Below are positions 1-9,452 of a stretch of 64,000 bases of DNA, piece by piece. Position 1 is the stretch's first letter. Each line of letters opens with the position of its first letter. The notes under the pieces were generated by a model, which had not been told where the DNA came from, did not search any database, and worked only from the letters and a program-made list of their open reading frames with translations. The translations under genes and the position numbers were made by a program. This stretch comes from Thermoflexus hugenholtzii JAD2 (GTDB lineage: Bacteria > Chloroflexota > Anaerolineae > Thermoflexales > Thermoflexaceae), in assembly GCF_900187885.1 (NCBI RefSeq), contig NZ_FYEK01000027.1, positions 1 to 64,000 on the forward strand. The letters run 5' to 3'.

Positions 1-765
1 GAGGCCCAGGCCCGCACGGAGGAGCGGGTGGCTCGCTTGGAGGAGGCGATAGCGCGTCTGACGGAGGCGCAGGCGCGGTCGGAGGAGCGTCTGAGCCGGC
101 TGGAGGAGGCACAGGCGCGCACGGAGGAGCAGTTGAGCCGGCTGACGGAGGCCCAGGCCCAAGCGGAGGAGCGCCTGAGCCGGCTGGAGCGGACCGTTGC
201 GGAGCTGACAGAGCGCCTGATCCAGCTGGAGCAGACTGTGGCGGAGCTCACGAAGCGCTTGATCCAGCTGGAGGAGCAGGTGCGCCAAATGGTCGAGGTG
301 ATCCGCCATCTGGCTTGGGAACAGCGGGATTTGCGAGACCAGTTGAATCGCTTCGGCTCCATCGTAGGGCTCAGCGCGGAAGGACGGATGGCCATCTACA
401 TGGAGCGGTGGCTGCAGGCCCAGGGCTATCGCCTGCTGATGCCGATCGCCTCGCTGCCGGTCGATTCAGAAACGGAGATCGATGGGATCACCCGGATTCA
501 GGACGCTTCAGGAAACATGGAATGGGTGCTGGTCTCGGTGCGGGTGAAGGTCAGGCGACGGGATTTCGAAACCTTCGCGGGCGTGCTCCAGCGCCAGAAG
601 ATCCGGGAGCTGCTGAAGACCTACGGGATCACCGGGAAAGCCCGGCCCTTCATCTTCGGGATCGCCATGGAATGGGGGGTCGAGGAGGCGGCCCGCCGCC
701 ATGGGATCGGGCTGGTGATGGATGAGCGAGGGGAGATCGTATCTGCGGAGGTCTGGGAGCTGTGA
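1..765 (+). CDS. Coiled-coil protein with degenerate PD-(D/E)XK-like domain, 5' partial
   Basis: The reading frame is open from the first base, so the true start lies left of the window; a GTG at 28 is only an internal candidate. Roughly the first 100 residues are a charged coiled coil of near-identical repeats around LSRLEEAQARTEE, and the repetition is visible in the DNA. The last ~140 residues (from GSIVGLSAEGR on) resemble the nuclease-fold domain found on many coiled-coil proteins of Chloroflexi and cyanobacteria. The acidic residue of EIDG is present and a VKV strand follows, but the position that usually holds Glu in the E-x-K motif reads Arg, so catalysis is doubtful. Role unknown; no partner gene is visible. 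Confidence 0.7.
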   Translation, partial: EAQARTEERVARLEEAIARLTEAQARSEERLSRLEEAQARTEEQLSRLTEAQAQAEERLSRLERTVAELTERLIQLEQTVAELTKRLIQLEEQVRQMVEVIRHLAWEQRDLRDQLNRFGSIVGLSAEGRMAIYMERWLQAQGYRLLMPIASLPVDSETEIDGITRIQDASGNMEWVLVSVRVKVRRRDFETFAGVLQRQKIRELLKTYGITGKARPFIFGIAMEWGVEEAARRHGIGLVMDERGEIVSAEVWEL

Positions 766-777
766 AGCCGTCTTCAC

Positions 778-812
778 AAGTTGGGGGGACGCCTGAGGCG
801 TCCCCCCAACTT
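778..812. terminator. Bidirectional terminator hairpin between convergent genes
   Basis: A perfect 16-bp stem (arms 778-793 and 797-812) closes a 3-base TGA loop. On the plus strand it runs into TTTT. It lies 12 bases after the stop of the coiled-coil gene and directly against the stop of the minus-strand ATPase, so it probably serves both. Confidence 0.85.
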
Positions 813-813
813 T

Positions 814-2490
814 TCACTCGGCGTAGATCCGCACGTAGCGGTTCGGTTCCTTCCCGTAGCTGTGGGAGATCAGGTTGTACTGGCGGGCCAGCAGATGCTG
901 CTGGCGTCGGATGTAAGCGTTCTGCGGCGAGAGATCCACGTAGCGGGCCTCCCCGTTGAGGATCTTCTGGATCGCCGCCTCCGCCTCCTCCAGGGCGCGG
1001 GCCAGCTGCGGATCCTCCTCCCCATCGGCCGGGGCCAGGTTCAGGATGTCCGCCAGGCAGCTCTCAATCTGGGTCACGGTGTTCGAGCGAACCACGTAGA
1101 TGGGGATCCCGCGGCCCTCCGCCTCGGTGAGCGCCCGCGGATGCCGCCGGTAATGGGCCTTGGTGGTGATCACCACGTCCGCCTCGTGGATCTGCTCCAC
1201 CACCTGGATGGGCGTCCCGAAGACGCTGGCGGCGCGCTGGAGCCGGTTGCGGGCCAGGCCTAACGGATACACCCGCAGCGGCCGGCGCGGCCCGTTGCCC
1301 GAGGGGGCCGGGGCGGCCCATGGCGATGGGGGCAGTCCCTCCTGCTCCTCCTCCAGGTCAAAGGCCCCCACTCGCTCGGCGCTCACCCGCGGGGGCGGCG
1401 TAGGTTCCCCGGGGGAGATGGGGGTAGTGGCGATGATTTCGCCCCGCCAGAAGGGGAGAGGCGACTTCCCTACCATCACCGCCCGTCGGAACCTCGGCTT
1501 CTCAATGTGGATCCGCCCCTCCTCATCCCGATAGCGCAGCTCCACATCCGGTTGCTGGCCCCGCAACAGGGCGTCCACGCTGGCGGCCACGTCGTGGTGG
1601 ACCAGCAGGCGTTGCCGATCCTGGATCTCGATGAGCACATCGAAGGTAGGGGGCGCCCGGCGCTCCAGGACCGTCTTCTGGGTGCCGCGCCGTCGGGCCT
1701 CCTCGTCCGAGAGGGTCACGCTCTCCACCCCTCCCACCAGGTCGGAGAGGGTGGGGTTCATCAGCAGGTTCTCCAGGGTGTTCCCGTGGGCGGTGGCGAT
1801 CAGCTGCACTCCCCGCTCGGCGATGGTGCGGGCGGCGATGGCCTCCAGCTCCCGCCCGATCTCATCGATGATGATGACCTCAGGCATGTGGTTCTCCACC
1901 GCCTCGATCATCACCTCGTGCTGGAGGCTGGGCTTGGGCACCTGCATGCGGCGCGCGCGGCCCACCGCCGGATGCGGGATGTCCCCATCCCCGCCGATCT
2001 CGTTGGAGGTGTCCACAATGATCACCCGCTTATGCTCTGCCAGGACCCGCGCCGCCTCCCGCAGCATCGTGGTCTTTCCCACGCCGGGGCGGCCCAGCAG
2101 GAGGATGCTCTTCCCTGAGAGAATGATGTCCTTGATGATATCGATCGTCCCGTAAACCGCCCGGCCGACCCGGCAGGTCAGGCCGATGATGTTCCCCCGC
2201 CGGTTGCGGATGGCGCTGATCCGATGCAGTGTCCGCTGGATCCCCGCCCGGTTGTCCGCATCGAACTCCCCGATGCGGGAGACCACATACTGGATATCCG
2301 TTTCGGTCACCTCCCGGGCGCACAAGGTGACCTCGCCATCCGTGTAACGGGCCTCCGGATAGCGCCCCAGGTCCAGCACCACCTCCAGCAACGCCTCGTT
2401 GCGGTTGCGATCCCGGACCGCCTGGGCGATGTCCGGAGGCAACACGTTGAGCAACGCTTCCAGGTCGTCTGTGATCTGAAATTGCGTCAT
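814..2490 (-). CDS. SpoIIIAA/Ycf45-like AAA ATPase with C-terminal R3H domain
   Basis: A cytoplasmic P-loop ATPase of 558 residues related to sporulation protein SpoIIIAA and plastid Ycf45. The Walker A motif GRPGVGKTT has its Lys near residue 139, and the Walker B segment [10 protein letters not shown] follows at ~205. A variable middle precedes a C-terminal R3H-type nucleic-acid-binding domain (about 500-555). The open frame extends 26 codons further upstream, but the ATG at 2490 is preferred because family similarity starts at MTQF and GGGAGGAG lies upstream, although 13 bases away. It sits 97 bases downstream of aroE on the same strand. No sporulation genes are nearby, so a general nucleic-acid role is more likely than sporulation. 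Confidence 0.88.
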   Translation of the reverse strand: MTQFQITDDLEALLNVLPPDIAQAVRDRNRNEALLEVVLDLGRYPEARYTDGEVTLCAREVTETDIQYVVSRIGEFDADNRAGIQRTLHRISAIRNRRGNIIGLTCRVGRAVYGTIDIIKDIILSGKSILLLGRPGVGKTTMLREAARVLAEHKRVIIVDTSNEIGGDGDIPHPAVGRARRMQVPKPSLQHEVMIEAVENHMPEVIIIDEIGRELEAIAARTIAERGVQLIATAHGNTLENLLMNPTLSDLVGGVESVTLSDEEARRRGTQKTVLERRAPPTFDVLIEIQDRQRLLVHHDVAASVDALLRGQQPDVELRYRDEEGRIHIEKPRFRRAVMVGKSPLPFWRGEIIATTPISPGEPTPPPRVSAERVGAFDLEEEQEGLPPSPWAAPAPSGNGPRRPLRVYPLGLARNRLQRAASVFGTPIQVVEQIHEADVVITTKAHYRRHPRALTEAEGRGIPIYVVRSNTVTQIESCLADILNLAPADGEEDPQLARALEEAEAAIQKILNGEARYVDLSPQNAYIRRQQHLLARQYNLISHSYGKEPNRYVRIYAE

Positions 2491-2586
2491 TCTTGCGATC
2501 CTGCTCCTCCCGTCCAGATGCCGGAACGCCTTCCAGGGAGTTTCTGAAGGCTGTCGCTTCGAGATCATCTTATTCTACGGCGATCC

Positions 2587-3459
2587 TCAGGAGCTGTCGA
2601 GTTCCTGCAGCGCCGCCCGCATGGTCTCCAGGGGGGCCTCCTGTCCGGTCCACAGGGTGAAGGCCAGCGCGCCCTGATGGAGCAGCATCCCCAGCCCGTT
2701 GTAGGCCGGGATGCCGGCCACCTCCGCTAGGGCCATCAGCCGGGTCCGAGGGGGCTCGTAGATCAGATCGATCACCGCCTGGAGCCCCCACGGGAAGGGG
2801 CGATCCGGGGGCCAGAGGCAGGCTTCCACATCCGGGGCCATCCCCACTGGCGTGGTGTGGATCAGCGCCACGATGCCCTCGGGGAGGGGATCCTCCAGGT
2901 GGATGGGGTGCACCGGCGGGAGACGCAGGCCGGCGGCCGGGAACGACGCCTCCAGCGTTTCGAGCATCCGATGCGCCCGGTCCAGGCTGCGGTGGAGGAG
3001 GAAAACCTCGCCGACGCCCTCGAGGGCCAGGGCGGCCAGGACCGCGCGGGCGGCCCCTCCGGCGCCGATGATGGCCACCGTCTGCCCCTGCACGGACAGC
3101 CCGATCTCCTGCAAGGCGCGGCGGAACCCCTCCACGTCCGTGTTCTCCCCCACCCATCGCCCTTCGACCGCCCTCAGGGTGTTCACCGCCCCAACCGCCC
3201 GGGCCAGCGGGGAGATCTCATCCAGCAATGGGATCACAGCGGTCTTGTGGGGGACGGTCACGTTGGCCCCGGCGAAGCCCAGCGCCCGCAACCCCCGGAT
3301 CGCGTCCTCCAGATCCTCGGGGCGGACCGGCAGGGGCACGTAGGCCCAATCCAGGCCCATGGCAGCGAAGGCGGCGTTGTGCATCTGCGGGCTGCGGCTG
3401 TGAGCCACCGGCCAGCCCAGCAAACCGACCAGGCGGGTGGTCCCGCGGATGCGCGCCAT
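2587..3459 (-). CDS. aroE: Shikimate dehydrogenase
   Basis: NADPH-dependent reduction of 3-dehydroshikimate to shikimate in aromatic amino acid synthesis; cytoplasmic. The 290-residue protein shows the shikimate-binding SRSPQMHN (21-28), NVTVPHK with catalytic Lys72, GENTD with Asp108, and the nucleotide-binding GAGGAARA near 132. Length is normal. It follows aroA on the same strand 48 bases downstream, so the two are probably co-transcribed. Confidence 0.95.
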   Translation of the reverse strand: MARIRGTTRLVGLLGWPVAHSRSPQMHNAAFAAMGLDWAYVPLPVRPEDLEDAIRGLRALGFAGANVTVPHKTAVIPLLDEISPLARAVGAVNTLRAVEGRWVGENTDVEGFRRALQEIGLSVQGQTVAIIGAGGAARAVLAALALEGVGEVFLLHRSLDRAHRMLETLEASFPAAGLRLPPVHPIHLEDPLPEGIVALIHTTPVGMAPDVEACLWPPDRPFPWGLQAVIDLIYEPPRTRLMALAEVAGIPAYNGLGMLLHQGALAFTLWTGQEAPLETMRAALQELDSS

Positions 3460-3507
3460 CGCTCCCCTCCTGGGCTCTCCTGAAGCGCGGGGCGGGCTTC
3501 CCGGGCC

Positions 3508-4809
3508 TCACGGTTCCATTTCGATCTCCGCGCCGAGGGCCTGCATCCGCTTCACGAAGCCCGGGAAGCTGTCCCCGATGCATTCGGCGTCTTCCACAAT
3601 GGTCTCCCCCTGGGCGATCAACCCGGCCACGGCCAGGGCCATCGCCAAGCGATGATCCCCGTGGCTGTGGACGACCGCGCCGCGCAGCGGGGTGGGCCCT
3701 TCGATGGCGAAGCCGTCTGGATGCTCCTCGATCCGCGCGCCCATCCGGCGCAGCTCGGCCGCCAGAGCGGCGATGCGGTCGCTCTCCTTCACCCGGAGCT
3801 CGGCCGCATCCCGCACCCGTGTGGTTCCCTCCGCCTGAGTGGCCGCCACGGCGAAGATGGGAAACTCATCGATCATGCGGGGGACCCAGGGGCCGGCGAT
3901 CTCAATGGCCTGAAGGCGGACGGCGGAGGCCCCCAGGAGCCGGCCTACGGGCTCCCCGTGGCGTTCACCCTCCGGGATCACGCGGATCGGCGCGCCCATC
4001 GCCTGAAGGGCCTCGATCAGCCCCAGGCGGGTCGGGTTGAGCAGCAGGTCGGTGACCTCGATCTCCGAGCCCGGGATCAGCAGGGCGGCGACCAGCGGGA
4101 AAGCCGCCGAGGAGGGATCCCCGGGGATGGCGCAATCGAGGGGCGAGAGCCGCTCGGCCGGATAAACGGTGATCGTCCTTCCGTGCTGCTCCAGGGTGGC
4201 TCCCATCGCCCACAGCAGGCGCTCGGTGTGATCCCGGGAGGGCGCGGGCTCCACCAGGGTGGTGGGGCCCTGGGCGTAGAGGCCGGCCAGCAGCAGCGCG
4301 GACTTCACCTGAGCGCTGGCCACGGGCATCTCGTAGCGGATGCCGCGCAGCGTCCCTCCCCGCAGATACACCGGCGCGTGGCCTTCCGTCGTTCGAACCT
4401 CCGCTCCCATCCGGCGCAGGGGCTCCGCCACCCGCTCCATCGGACGCCGGGAGAGCTGGGCGTTGCCGACCAGGGTGCTGGGGAAGGGGAAGCCGGCCAG
4501 GATCCCCATCAGGAGCCGCATGGTGGTCCCGGATCCCCCGCAATCCAGTGGGGCGGAGGCCGGCTGAAGGCCGCGCAGCCCCCGGCCGTGGACGATCAGG
4601 CGGTCCGCGGCCGGGCGCTCCACCTCGACCCCCAGCGCGCGGATGCAGCGCAGCGTCGCCTCGCAGTCAGCCGCCGGGAGCCAACCCTGGAGCGTCGAAG
4701 TCCCTTCCGCCAGGGCGGCGAACAGCAACGCCCGGTGGGAGAGGGATTTATCCCCGGGCACCCGGATCACACCATGCAGACGAGCGGGTGGGCGAACCCT
4801 CAAGCGCAT
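3508..4809 (-). CDS. aroA: 3-phosphoshikimate 1-carboxyvinyltransferase (EPSP synthase)
   Basis: Condenses shikimate-3-phosphate with phosphoenolpyruvate. The 433-residue protein has the N-terminal PGDKSLSHRALLFAALAEG motif, the CGGSGTTMRLL segment, the central RRPMERVAEPLRRMGA, and the C-terminal RVKESDRI and HGDHRLAMALAVAGL motifs, in family order. The start is the ATG at 4809, preceded by AGGAAAGGA; a longer open frame reaching past 5100 is not supported. It heads a minus-strand aroA-aroE-ATPase group and is divergent from the CBS-domain gene. Confidence 0.95.
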   Translation of the reverse strand: MRLRVRPPARLHGVIRVPGDKSLSHRALLFAALAEGTSTLQGWLPAADCEATLRCIRALGVEVERPAADRLIVHGRGLRGLQPASAPLDCGGSGTTMRLLMGILAGFPFPSTLVGNAQLSRRPMERVAEPLRRMGAEVRTTEGHAPVYLRGGTLRGIRYEMPVASAQVKSALLLAGLYAQGPTTLVEPAPSRDHTERLLWAMGATLEQHGRTITVYPAERLSPLDCAIPGDPSSAAFPLVAALLIPGSEIEVTDLLLNPTRLGLIEALQAMGAPIRVIPEGERHGEPVGRLLGASAVRLQAIEIAGPWVPRMIDEFPIFAVAATQAEGTTRVRDAAELRVKESDRIAALAAELRRMGARIEEHPDGFAIEGPTPLRGAVVHSHGDHRLAMALAVAGLIAQGETIVEDAECIGDSFPGFVKRMQALGAEIEMEP

Positions 4810-4885
4810 CGATCCTTTCCTGCGTGATCCGAGATGGTGAAGATCCCCTGGCTCTGGAACGGATCCTAGAGCCTCGTCTTTCCCC

Positions 4886-4893
4886 ATTATAAT
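4886..4893. promoter_or_regulatory. Shared palindromic -10 element of a divergent promoter region
   Basis: ATTATAAT is its own reverse complement, so a TATAAT box can be read on both strands between divergent aroA (start 4809) and the CBS gene (start 4960). No good -35 hexamer is visible at 16-18 bases on either strand, so this is only a candidate. Confidence 0.4.
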
Positions 4894-4959
4894 TTGAAGC
4901 GGGCATCCCTCGTCCTCGGCGGCCTTGGGGATATCCCAAACAGTGGATAGGAGGTGGCG

Positions 4960-5376
4960 ATGGAGCGGAAGCCCAAGCCGTATACGGTGGCCGAGATCAT
5001 GACCTCGCCGGTAGTGACCGTCCCGCCGGATATGCCGGTGGAGGAGGCGCTGCATCTGATGGTGCAAAAGGGGATCTCCAGCGTGGTGGTGGAGCCGGAG
5101 GGGCCCCATGGGACCTGGGGGATCATGACCAAGCGGGACATCCTCAAGAAGGTGGTGGCTGCGGACCGGCCGCTGAAGGGCCTGAAGGTCCGCGACCTGA
5201 TGAGCGCGCCCCTCATCACCGTCTCCCCGGATACCACCATCCGTCAGTGTTCCATCATTATGCTGGATGCCAATATCCGACGGGCCGTGGTGATGCAGGA
5301 CGGCCGGCCCGTCGGCATCGTGAGCGACACCGACATCTTCCAGGCCGTGGAGGAGCGTGGGTGGGGTCCGGATTGA
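4960..5376 (+). CDS. CBS-domain pair protein
   Basis: A 138-residue cytoplasmic protein made of two CBS motifs (about 8-62 and 72-130), forming one Bateman module that typically binds adenosyl ligands such as AMP, ATP or SAM. Both repeats carry the DIM/DLM entry (EIMTSPVVTV, DLMSAPLITV) and the closing GIMTKRD and GIVSDTD. The ATG at 4960 is chosen over the GTG six bases earlier because AGGAGGTG is correctly spaced before it. The end overlaps the start of the DUF402 gene. No enzymatic domain is attached, so it is likely a regulatory subunit or ligand sensor of unknown partner. Confidence 0.88.
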   Translation: MERKPKPYTVAEIMTSPVVTVPPDMPVEEALHLMVQKGISSVVVEPEGPHGTWGIMTKRDILKKVVAADRPLKGLKVRDLMSAPLITVSPDTTIRQCSIIMLDANIRRAVVMQDGRPVGIVSDTDIFQAVEERGWGPD

Positions 5377-5879
5377 GCCCTGAGCTCCCTCGGCCCATCC
5401 GGGTGCGGCGACTGGCCGCGGATGGCCGGCTGCGCGTGATCTACGTCGGGCGCCTCATGCGGGCCTCCCCGGAAGCGCTGGTGGTGGAGGCCTTCTGGGA
5501 ACGCCCCCCGCTGGACCTGGGGTATGTCCGCCTGGAGCCTCAGGATCGGTTCGTGGAGTATTTCTTCCCGGGCCGCTGGTTCGTGATCTATGAGATCCAC
5601 CATCATCGGGACGATCGGTTGAAGGGCTGGTATTGCGACATCGTCTATCCCCCGCGGGTTTCGGAGGAGGAGATCGAGCTCCGCGATCTGGCCCTGGACG
5701 TCTTCGTCACGCCGGCGGGGGAGGTGCGGGTGCTGGATGAAGAGGAGTTCGAAGCGCTCCGGCTGTCGGAGCGCGACCCCTCCGCCTATGCGGCGGCCCG
5801 TTCGGCCCTCCGGGATCTGCTGAGGATGGTGGAGCGGCGAGATCCCCCCTTCGGCATCTTGCCCTGGGCGGCGGCTTGA
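5361..5879 (+). CDS. DUF402 domain protein
   Basis: About 172 residues. The core matches DUF402 (RNA-binding and nucleoside-phosphate phosphatase-like proteins): RPPLDLGYVRLEPQDRFVEYFFPGRWFVIYEIH, then LKGWYCDIVYPP, LDVFVTPAGEVRVLDEEEF. The start is either GTG at 5361, with GGAGGAG before it, or TTG at 5373, which overlaps the CBS stop. Either way it is translationally coupled to the CBS gene and overlaps the next gene by four bases. Substrate not known. Confidence 0.78.
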   Translation: MGSGLSPELPRPIRVRRLAADGRLRVIYVGRLMRASPEALVVEAFWERPPLDLGYVRLEPQDRFVEYFFPGRWFVIYEIHHHRDDRLKGWYCDIVYPPRVSEEEIELRDLALDVFVTPAGEVRVLDEEEFEALRLSERDPSAYAAARSALRDLLRMVERRDPPFGILPWAAA

Positions 5880-7429
5880 TCCTCGCGAGCGTGAAGGCAC
5901 AGGCCGAGGAGGAGAAGGCTTTGCGAAGGCGCTGGGCTTGGGCGCTGGCATGTTTAACGCTGGCAGGGAGTGTGCGGTTCGCAATGGCCGCCCGCATGCC
6001 GGTGGAGGCGGATGAGCCCACTTACCTTCGAGCGGCCTATCACTATGCGGTCCTGCTGCGCCAGGGAGATATCGGAGCCGTCCCCTCTCTTTGGGAGAAC
6101 CCCGAGCATCCAGCCCTGGTCAAGCTCCTTTACAGTTTAGCCTGGCTAATCCCGTCGGGGGACAGGTGGTTCTCCGATGCCCTGTGGGGGGCTCGTCTCC
6201 TGTCGGTCCTCTTCGGAGCCGCGGCGGTGGGTCTGGTAGCCTGGATCCATCCGGCAGCCGGCTTGTTGCTTGCCGTTCATCCTCTCACCATCTATTACAC
6301 TTCAGCTGCTCTGCTGGAATCCATCCCCCAGTTCCTTGCCATGCTGGCGGTCCTGTCATGGCGTTCAGCAAGCCGTCGAGGCGCTCGCTGGTCTTATCTG
6401 GGCGCGTTCGCATTAGGAGCAACAGGCGCGGCAAAATGGGCGTATGTGCTCCCCTTGCTTCCCGGATCGATCGGAATGCTTCGACGCTCCCGAGGCACCG
6501 CGATCCTTTTAGTGGTGGCGGCGGTTTCCTTTGTGTCTCTGAACCCGCCGATGTGGATGGATCCCCTTAGATACCTACGAGAGACGATCCGCTATCATTT
6601 CACATATTCCACCTCAGAGCATGTCCAGCGCTATGGCCTCCCCTGGTATCAGCCTTTCCTTTGGCTTAGCCACTCCCTTCCAGAGGCGTTGATTTTGACC
6701 CTGGGGCTCGCGGGGGCCGTCCGGGGCTTGTTCGATTCTACCTTTCGGAAGCAGGTTGCATGGGGCGCTCTGAGCGCTGTGATCTTTCTGCTAGCCTGGC
6801 CGACGAAATGGCCTCACTATGCGCTTGTGGCGACCCCTTTTCTCTCCCTCATTGCCTCGGATGTGCTGGCCCGAGGGCAACGCACTCGAGCCCTCTTAAG
6901 TGTCATGGGGATCCTGAGCATGATCGTGAGCGTGCGTATGATCATAAGACAGCATCCCTACCTGGATCCGGGTCTGCTGGAGCATCGCATCCCCAAACCT
7001 TTCGAGGCACGCTGGGAAGGGATCCGCCTGGAAGGGGTGCGATGGGAGGAGGCGGGGGCCCGGGAGAGTGTCCTCTCTCTCGTTGTGTGCTGGCGTCCGG
7101 AACGCCCGGCGGCTTCGAATCTCTCTGTCTTTGTGCACCTGTTAGGGGAGACGCCAAACCCCCGTACCGGGAGCGTCCTCTGGTCCCAAGTGGATGCCCA
7201 GCCTCTCGGAGGCGCCTATCCGGCGACCCTGTGGGTGCCCGGCGTGGTCTTCTGCGATCGTTATCGGATCGCCCGGCCGCCGGATCTGCCCCCGGGGATC
7301 TATCTGCTCACCACCGGATGGTATCGCTGGGAGGATGGTCATCGGATCCCGCTACACGAGGGCCCTCAGGATCCTCGTTATCCGGATGCTTTGGTGATCG
7401 GACGCTGGGTCGTTGGGGGGATGAGATAG
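5876..7429 (+). CDS. GT-C fold membrane glycosyltransferase (GT39/PMT-like)
   Basis: A polytopic inner-membrane protein of ~517 residues. An N-terminal membrane helix is followed by the acidic loop motif EADEPTYLRAAYHY and by NPEHPALVKLL, both typical of dolichyl/polyprenyl-phosphate-sugar mannosyltransferase-like enzymes. About ten hydrophobic segments follow, then a soluble ~150-residue C-terminal domain rich in strands (from FEARWEGIRLEGVRW). The start is uncertain: TTG at 5876 overlaps the previous stop, and GTG at 5891 is an alternative. The middle (about 6540-6960) looks clearly less GC-rich than its neighbours. Acceptor unknown. Confidence 0.75.
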   Translation: MILASVKAQAEEEKALRRRWAWALACLTLAGSVRFAMAARMPVEADEPTYLRAAYHYAVLLRQGDIGAVPSLWENPEHPALVKLLYSLAWLIPSGDRWFSDALWGARLLSVLFGAAAVGLVAWIHPAAGLLLAVHPLTIYYTSAALLESIPQFLAMLAVLSWRSASRRGARWSYLGAFALGATGAAKWAYVLPLLPGSIGMLRRSRGTAILLVVAAVSFVSLNPPMWMDPLRYLRETIRYHFTYSTSEHVQRYGLPWYQPFLWLSHSLPEALILTLGLAGAVRGLFDSTFRKQVAWGALSAVIFLLAWPTKWPHYALVATPFLSLIASDVLARGQRTRALLSVMGILSMIVSVRMIIRQHPYLDPGLLEHRIPKPFEARWEGIRLEGVRWEEAGARESVLSLVVCWRPERPAASNLSVFVHLLGETPNPRTGSVLWSQVDAQPLGGAYPATLWVPGVVFCDRYRIARPPDLPPGIYLLTTGWYRWEDGHRIPLHEGPQDPRYPDALVIGRWVVGGMR

Positions 7430-7519
7430 CAAGGATTGCGGGGAAGGGGGGATCCAGACAAAATAGAGATACTACGCCGCGTGGGTTCTTTTCAACCCTT
7501 CCCGTCACAGGAGGGCGCC

Positions 7520-9415
7520 ATGGGTTACGGATACGCCGGGCGGATCCTGCACGTGGATCTCAGCGAGGGGCGTTTGTGGGTGGAGACCCCACCGGAGTCT
7601 TTCTACCGCACCTATATGGGCGGCAGCGCCATGGGCCTCTACTACATCCTGAGAGAGATGCCGCCGGGCATCGACCCCTTCGATCCCCGCAACGTCCTGA
7701 CCCTCTTCCTCAGCCCGCTGACCGGTGCGCCCATCTCCGGCCAGTCCCGTCTGATGGCGAACGCCAAGTCTCCCCTCACCGGCGCCATCGGGGATTCCCA
7801 GAGCGGGGGGTTCTTCCCCGCCGAGCTGAAATACGCCGGCTTCGACGGCATCGTGATCCGCGGGCGCGCTCCTCGGCCGGTCTACCTCTGGATCCACGAT
7901 GGGGAGGCCGAGCTGCGCGACGCCTCCCACCTGTGGGGACGGATCACCGGGGAGGCGGAGCGAATGCTCCAGGAGGAGCTGGGCGACGATCAGATCGAGG
8001 TGGCGCAGATCGGCCCGGCCGGCGAGCGTCTGGTCCGCTTCGCCGCGATTATGAACATGTCCAACCGGGCCAACGGGCGCACCGGAATGGGCGCGGTGAT
8101 GGGCTCCAAGAACCTGAAGGCCATCGTCGTCCGGGGCCGTCGCAAGGTGACGGTGGCCGACCCGAAAACGCTGGCGGAGCTGGCCCAGTGGGGCGCCCGC
8201 CACATCGAAGACAACCCCGACGTCCAGGGCCTGGCCCTCTATGGGACGGCCAGCGTGGTGGCCTGGCAGCAGATGGCCGGCACCCTCCCGACCTACAACT
8301 ACAACGCCGGGCAGTTCGAGGGCTTCGAGAAGATCACCGGCGAGCGGATGGCCGAGACCATCCTCAAGGAGCGGGACACCTGCTACGCCTGCGTGGTGCG
8401 CTGCAAGCGGGTGGTGGAGACGGAGTGGAACGGCCGGAAGGTGGATCCTTTCTATGGAGGTCCGGAATACGAAACCATCGCCACCTTCGGCTCCTATTGC
8501 GGGATCGACGATCTGGACGCCATCGCCCTGGCCAATCAGCTGTGCAACCAGTATGGGGTGGACACTATCTCCTGCGGGGCGACCATCGCCTGGGCCATGG
8601 AATGCTTTGAGAACGGCGTCCTCACGGAGGCGGAGATCGGCTTCCCGCTCCGCTTCGGCGACGCAGGGGCCATGCTGCGCCTCCTGGAGATGATCCTGAA
8701 GCGGGAGGGGATCGGCGACGTCCTGGCCGAAGGCTCCGCCCGGGCCGCGGACCGGCTGGGGAAGGGCCACGAGTTCCTGATCACGGTGAAGAACCAGGAG
8801 GCGCCCGCCCATATGCCGCAGGCCAAGCGCTCCCTCGGGCTGATCTACGCCGTCAACCCCTTCGGCGCCGACCATCAGTCCAGCGAGCACGACCCCATGT
8901 ATGAAGAGGGAGCCTCCGAGCTGTACCTGCGCCGTCTCGCCCTCCTCGGCCTGACCGATCCCCCGCCTCCCGGCAGCCTGAACGAGGAGAAGATCCGCTT
9001 CGCCTACCTGACCCAGCTCTTCTATTCCTTCCTGGATTCCGCCGGGCTCTGCCAGTTCGTCTATGGCCCCGCCTGGACCCTCTACGGCCCCGAGGAAACG
9101 GTGCAGATGGTGCGGGCGGTGACCGGGTGGTCGGATTTCACCCTGGAGGAGCTGCTGCGCATCGGGGAGCGCCGGCTGAACATGCTGCGCTGGTTCAACG
9201 CCCGGGAAGGCCTGGACCGCCGGGCGGATCAACTGCCGAAGAAGTTCTTCAAGGCGTTGCAGGGGACCGGGCCGACGGCGGGGGTGGCCCTGAGCCGGGA
9301 GGAGATGGAGAGGGCGCTGGATCGCTATTACGAGATGGCCGGCTGGACCCGGGAGGGGATCCCGACACCGGAGAAGCTGCGCGCGCTGGGCCTGGGCTGG
9401 CTTCTGGAGGCCTGA
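7520..9415 (+). CDS. Aldehyde:ferredoxin oxidoreductase (tungsten-pterin family)
   Basis: Oxidises aldehydes to acids with ferredoxin as acceptor. The 631-residue protein matches the AOR family along its length: an N-terminal beta domain from MGYGYAGRILHVDLSEG, pterin-binding NRANGRTGMGAVMGSKNLKA, the CYACVVRC cluster motif (C-x2-C-x3-C) and a distal Cys in GLCQF to complete the 4Fe-4S site. The start is ATG 7520 with AGGAGG at 7509; the open frame upstream lacks support. It is monocistronic-looking, with no adjacent ferredoxin or MoaD gene. Substrate cannot be told from sequence. Confidence 0.93.
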   Translation: MGYGYAGRILHVDLSEGRLWVETPPESFYRTYMGGSAMGLYYILREMPPGIDPFDPRNVLTLFLSPLTGAPISGQSRLMANAKSPLTGAIGDSQSGGFFPAELKYAGFDGIVIRGRAPRPVYLWIHDGEAELRDASHLWGRITGEAERMLQEELGDDQIEVAQIGPAGERLVRFAAIMNMSNRANGRTGMGAVMGSKNLKAIVVRGRRKVTVADPKTLAELAQWGARHIEDNPDVQGLALYGTASVVAWQQMAGTLPTYNYNAGQFEGFEKITGERMAETILKERDTCYACVVRCKRVVETEWNGRKVDPFYGGPEYETIATFGSYCGIDDLDAIALANQLCNQYGVDTISCGATIAWAMECFENGVLTEAEIGFPLRFGDAGAMLRLLEMILKREGIGDVLAEGSARAADRLGKGHEFLITVKNQEAPAHMPQAKRSLGLIYAVNPFGADHQSSEHDPMYEEGASELYLRRLALLGLTDPPPPGSLNEEKIRFAYLTQLFYSFLDSAGLCQFVYGPAWTLYGPEETVQMVRAVTGWSDFTLEELLRIGERRLNMLRWFNAREGLDRRADQLPKKFFKALQGTGPTAGVALSREEMERALDRYYEMAGWTREGIPTPEKLRALGLGWLLEA

Positions 9416-9452
9416 GGGAGGCCGTCCCGGGTCGGAGGGTGGAGGGACAGCG

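Noticed and set aside
508-777. Open frames on the opposite strand of the first gene, and many similar long frames elsewhere (e.g. 7505-9517 minus, 40702-42156 minus)
   Set aside because: They are mirror frames of real genes in very GC-rich DNA, with Pro/Arg/Gly-rich translations, no ribosome sites and no family signatures.
4963-5240. Minus-strand extension of aroA through the CBS gene to 5109
   Set aside because: The extra ~100 residues lie opposite the CBS gene and have no similarity to EPSP synthases; a clear ribosome site marks the start at 4809.
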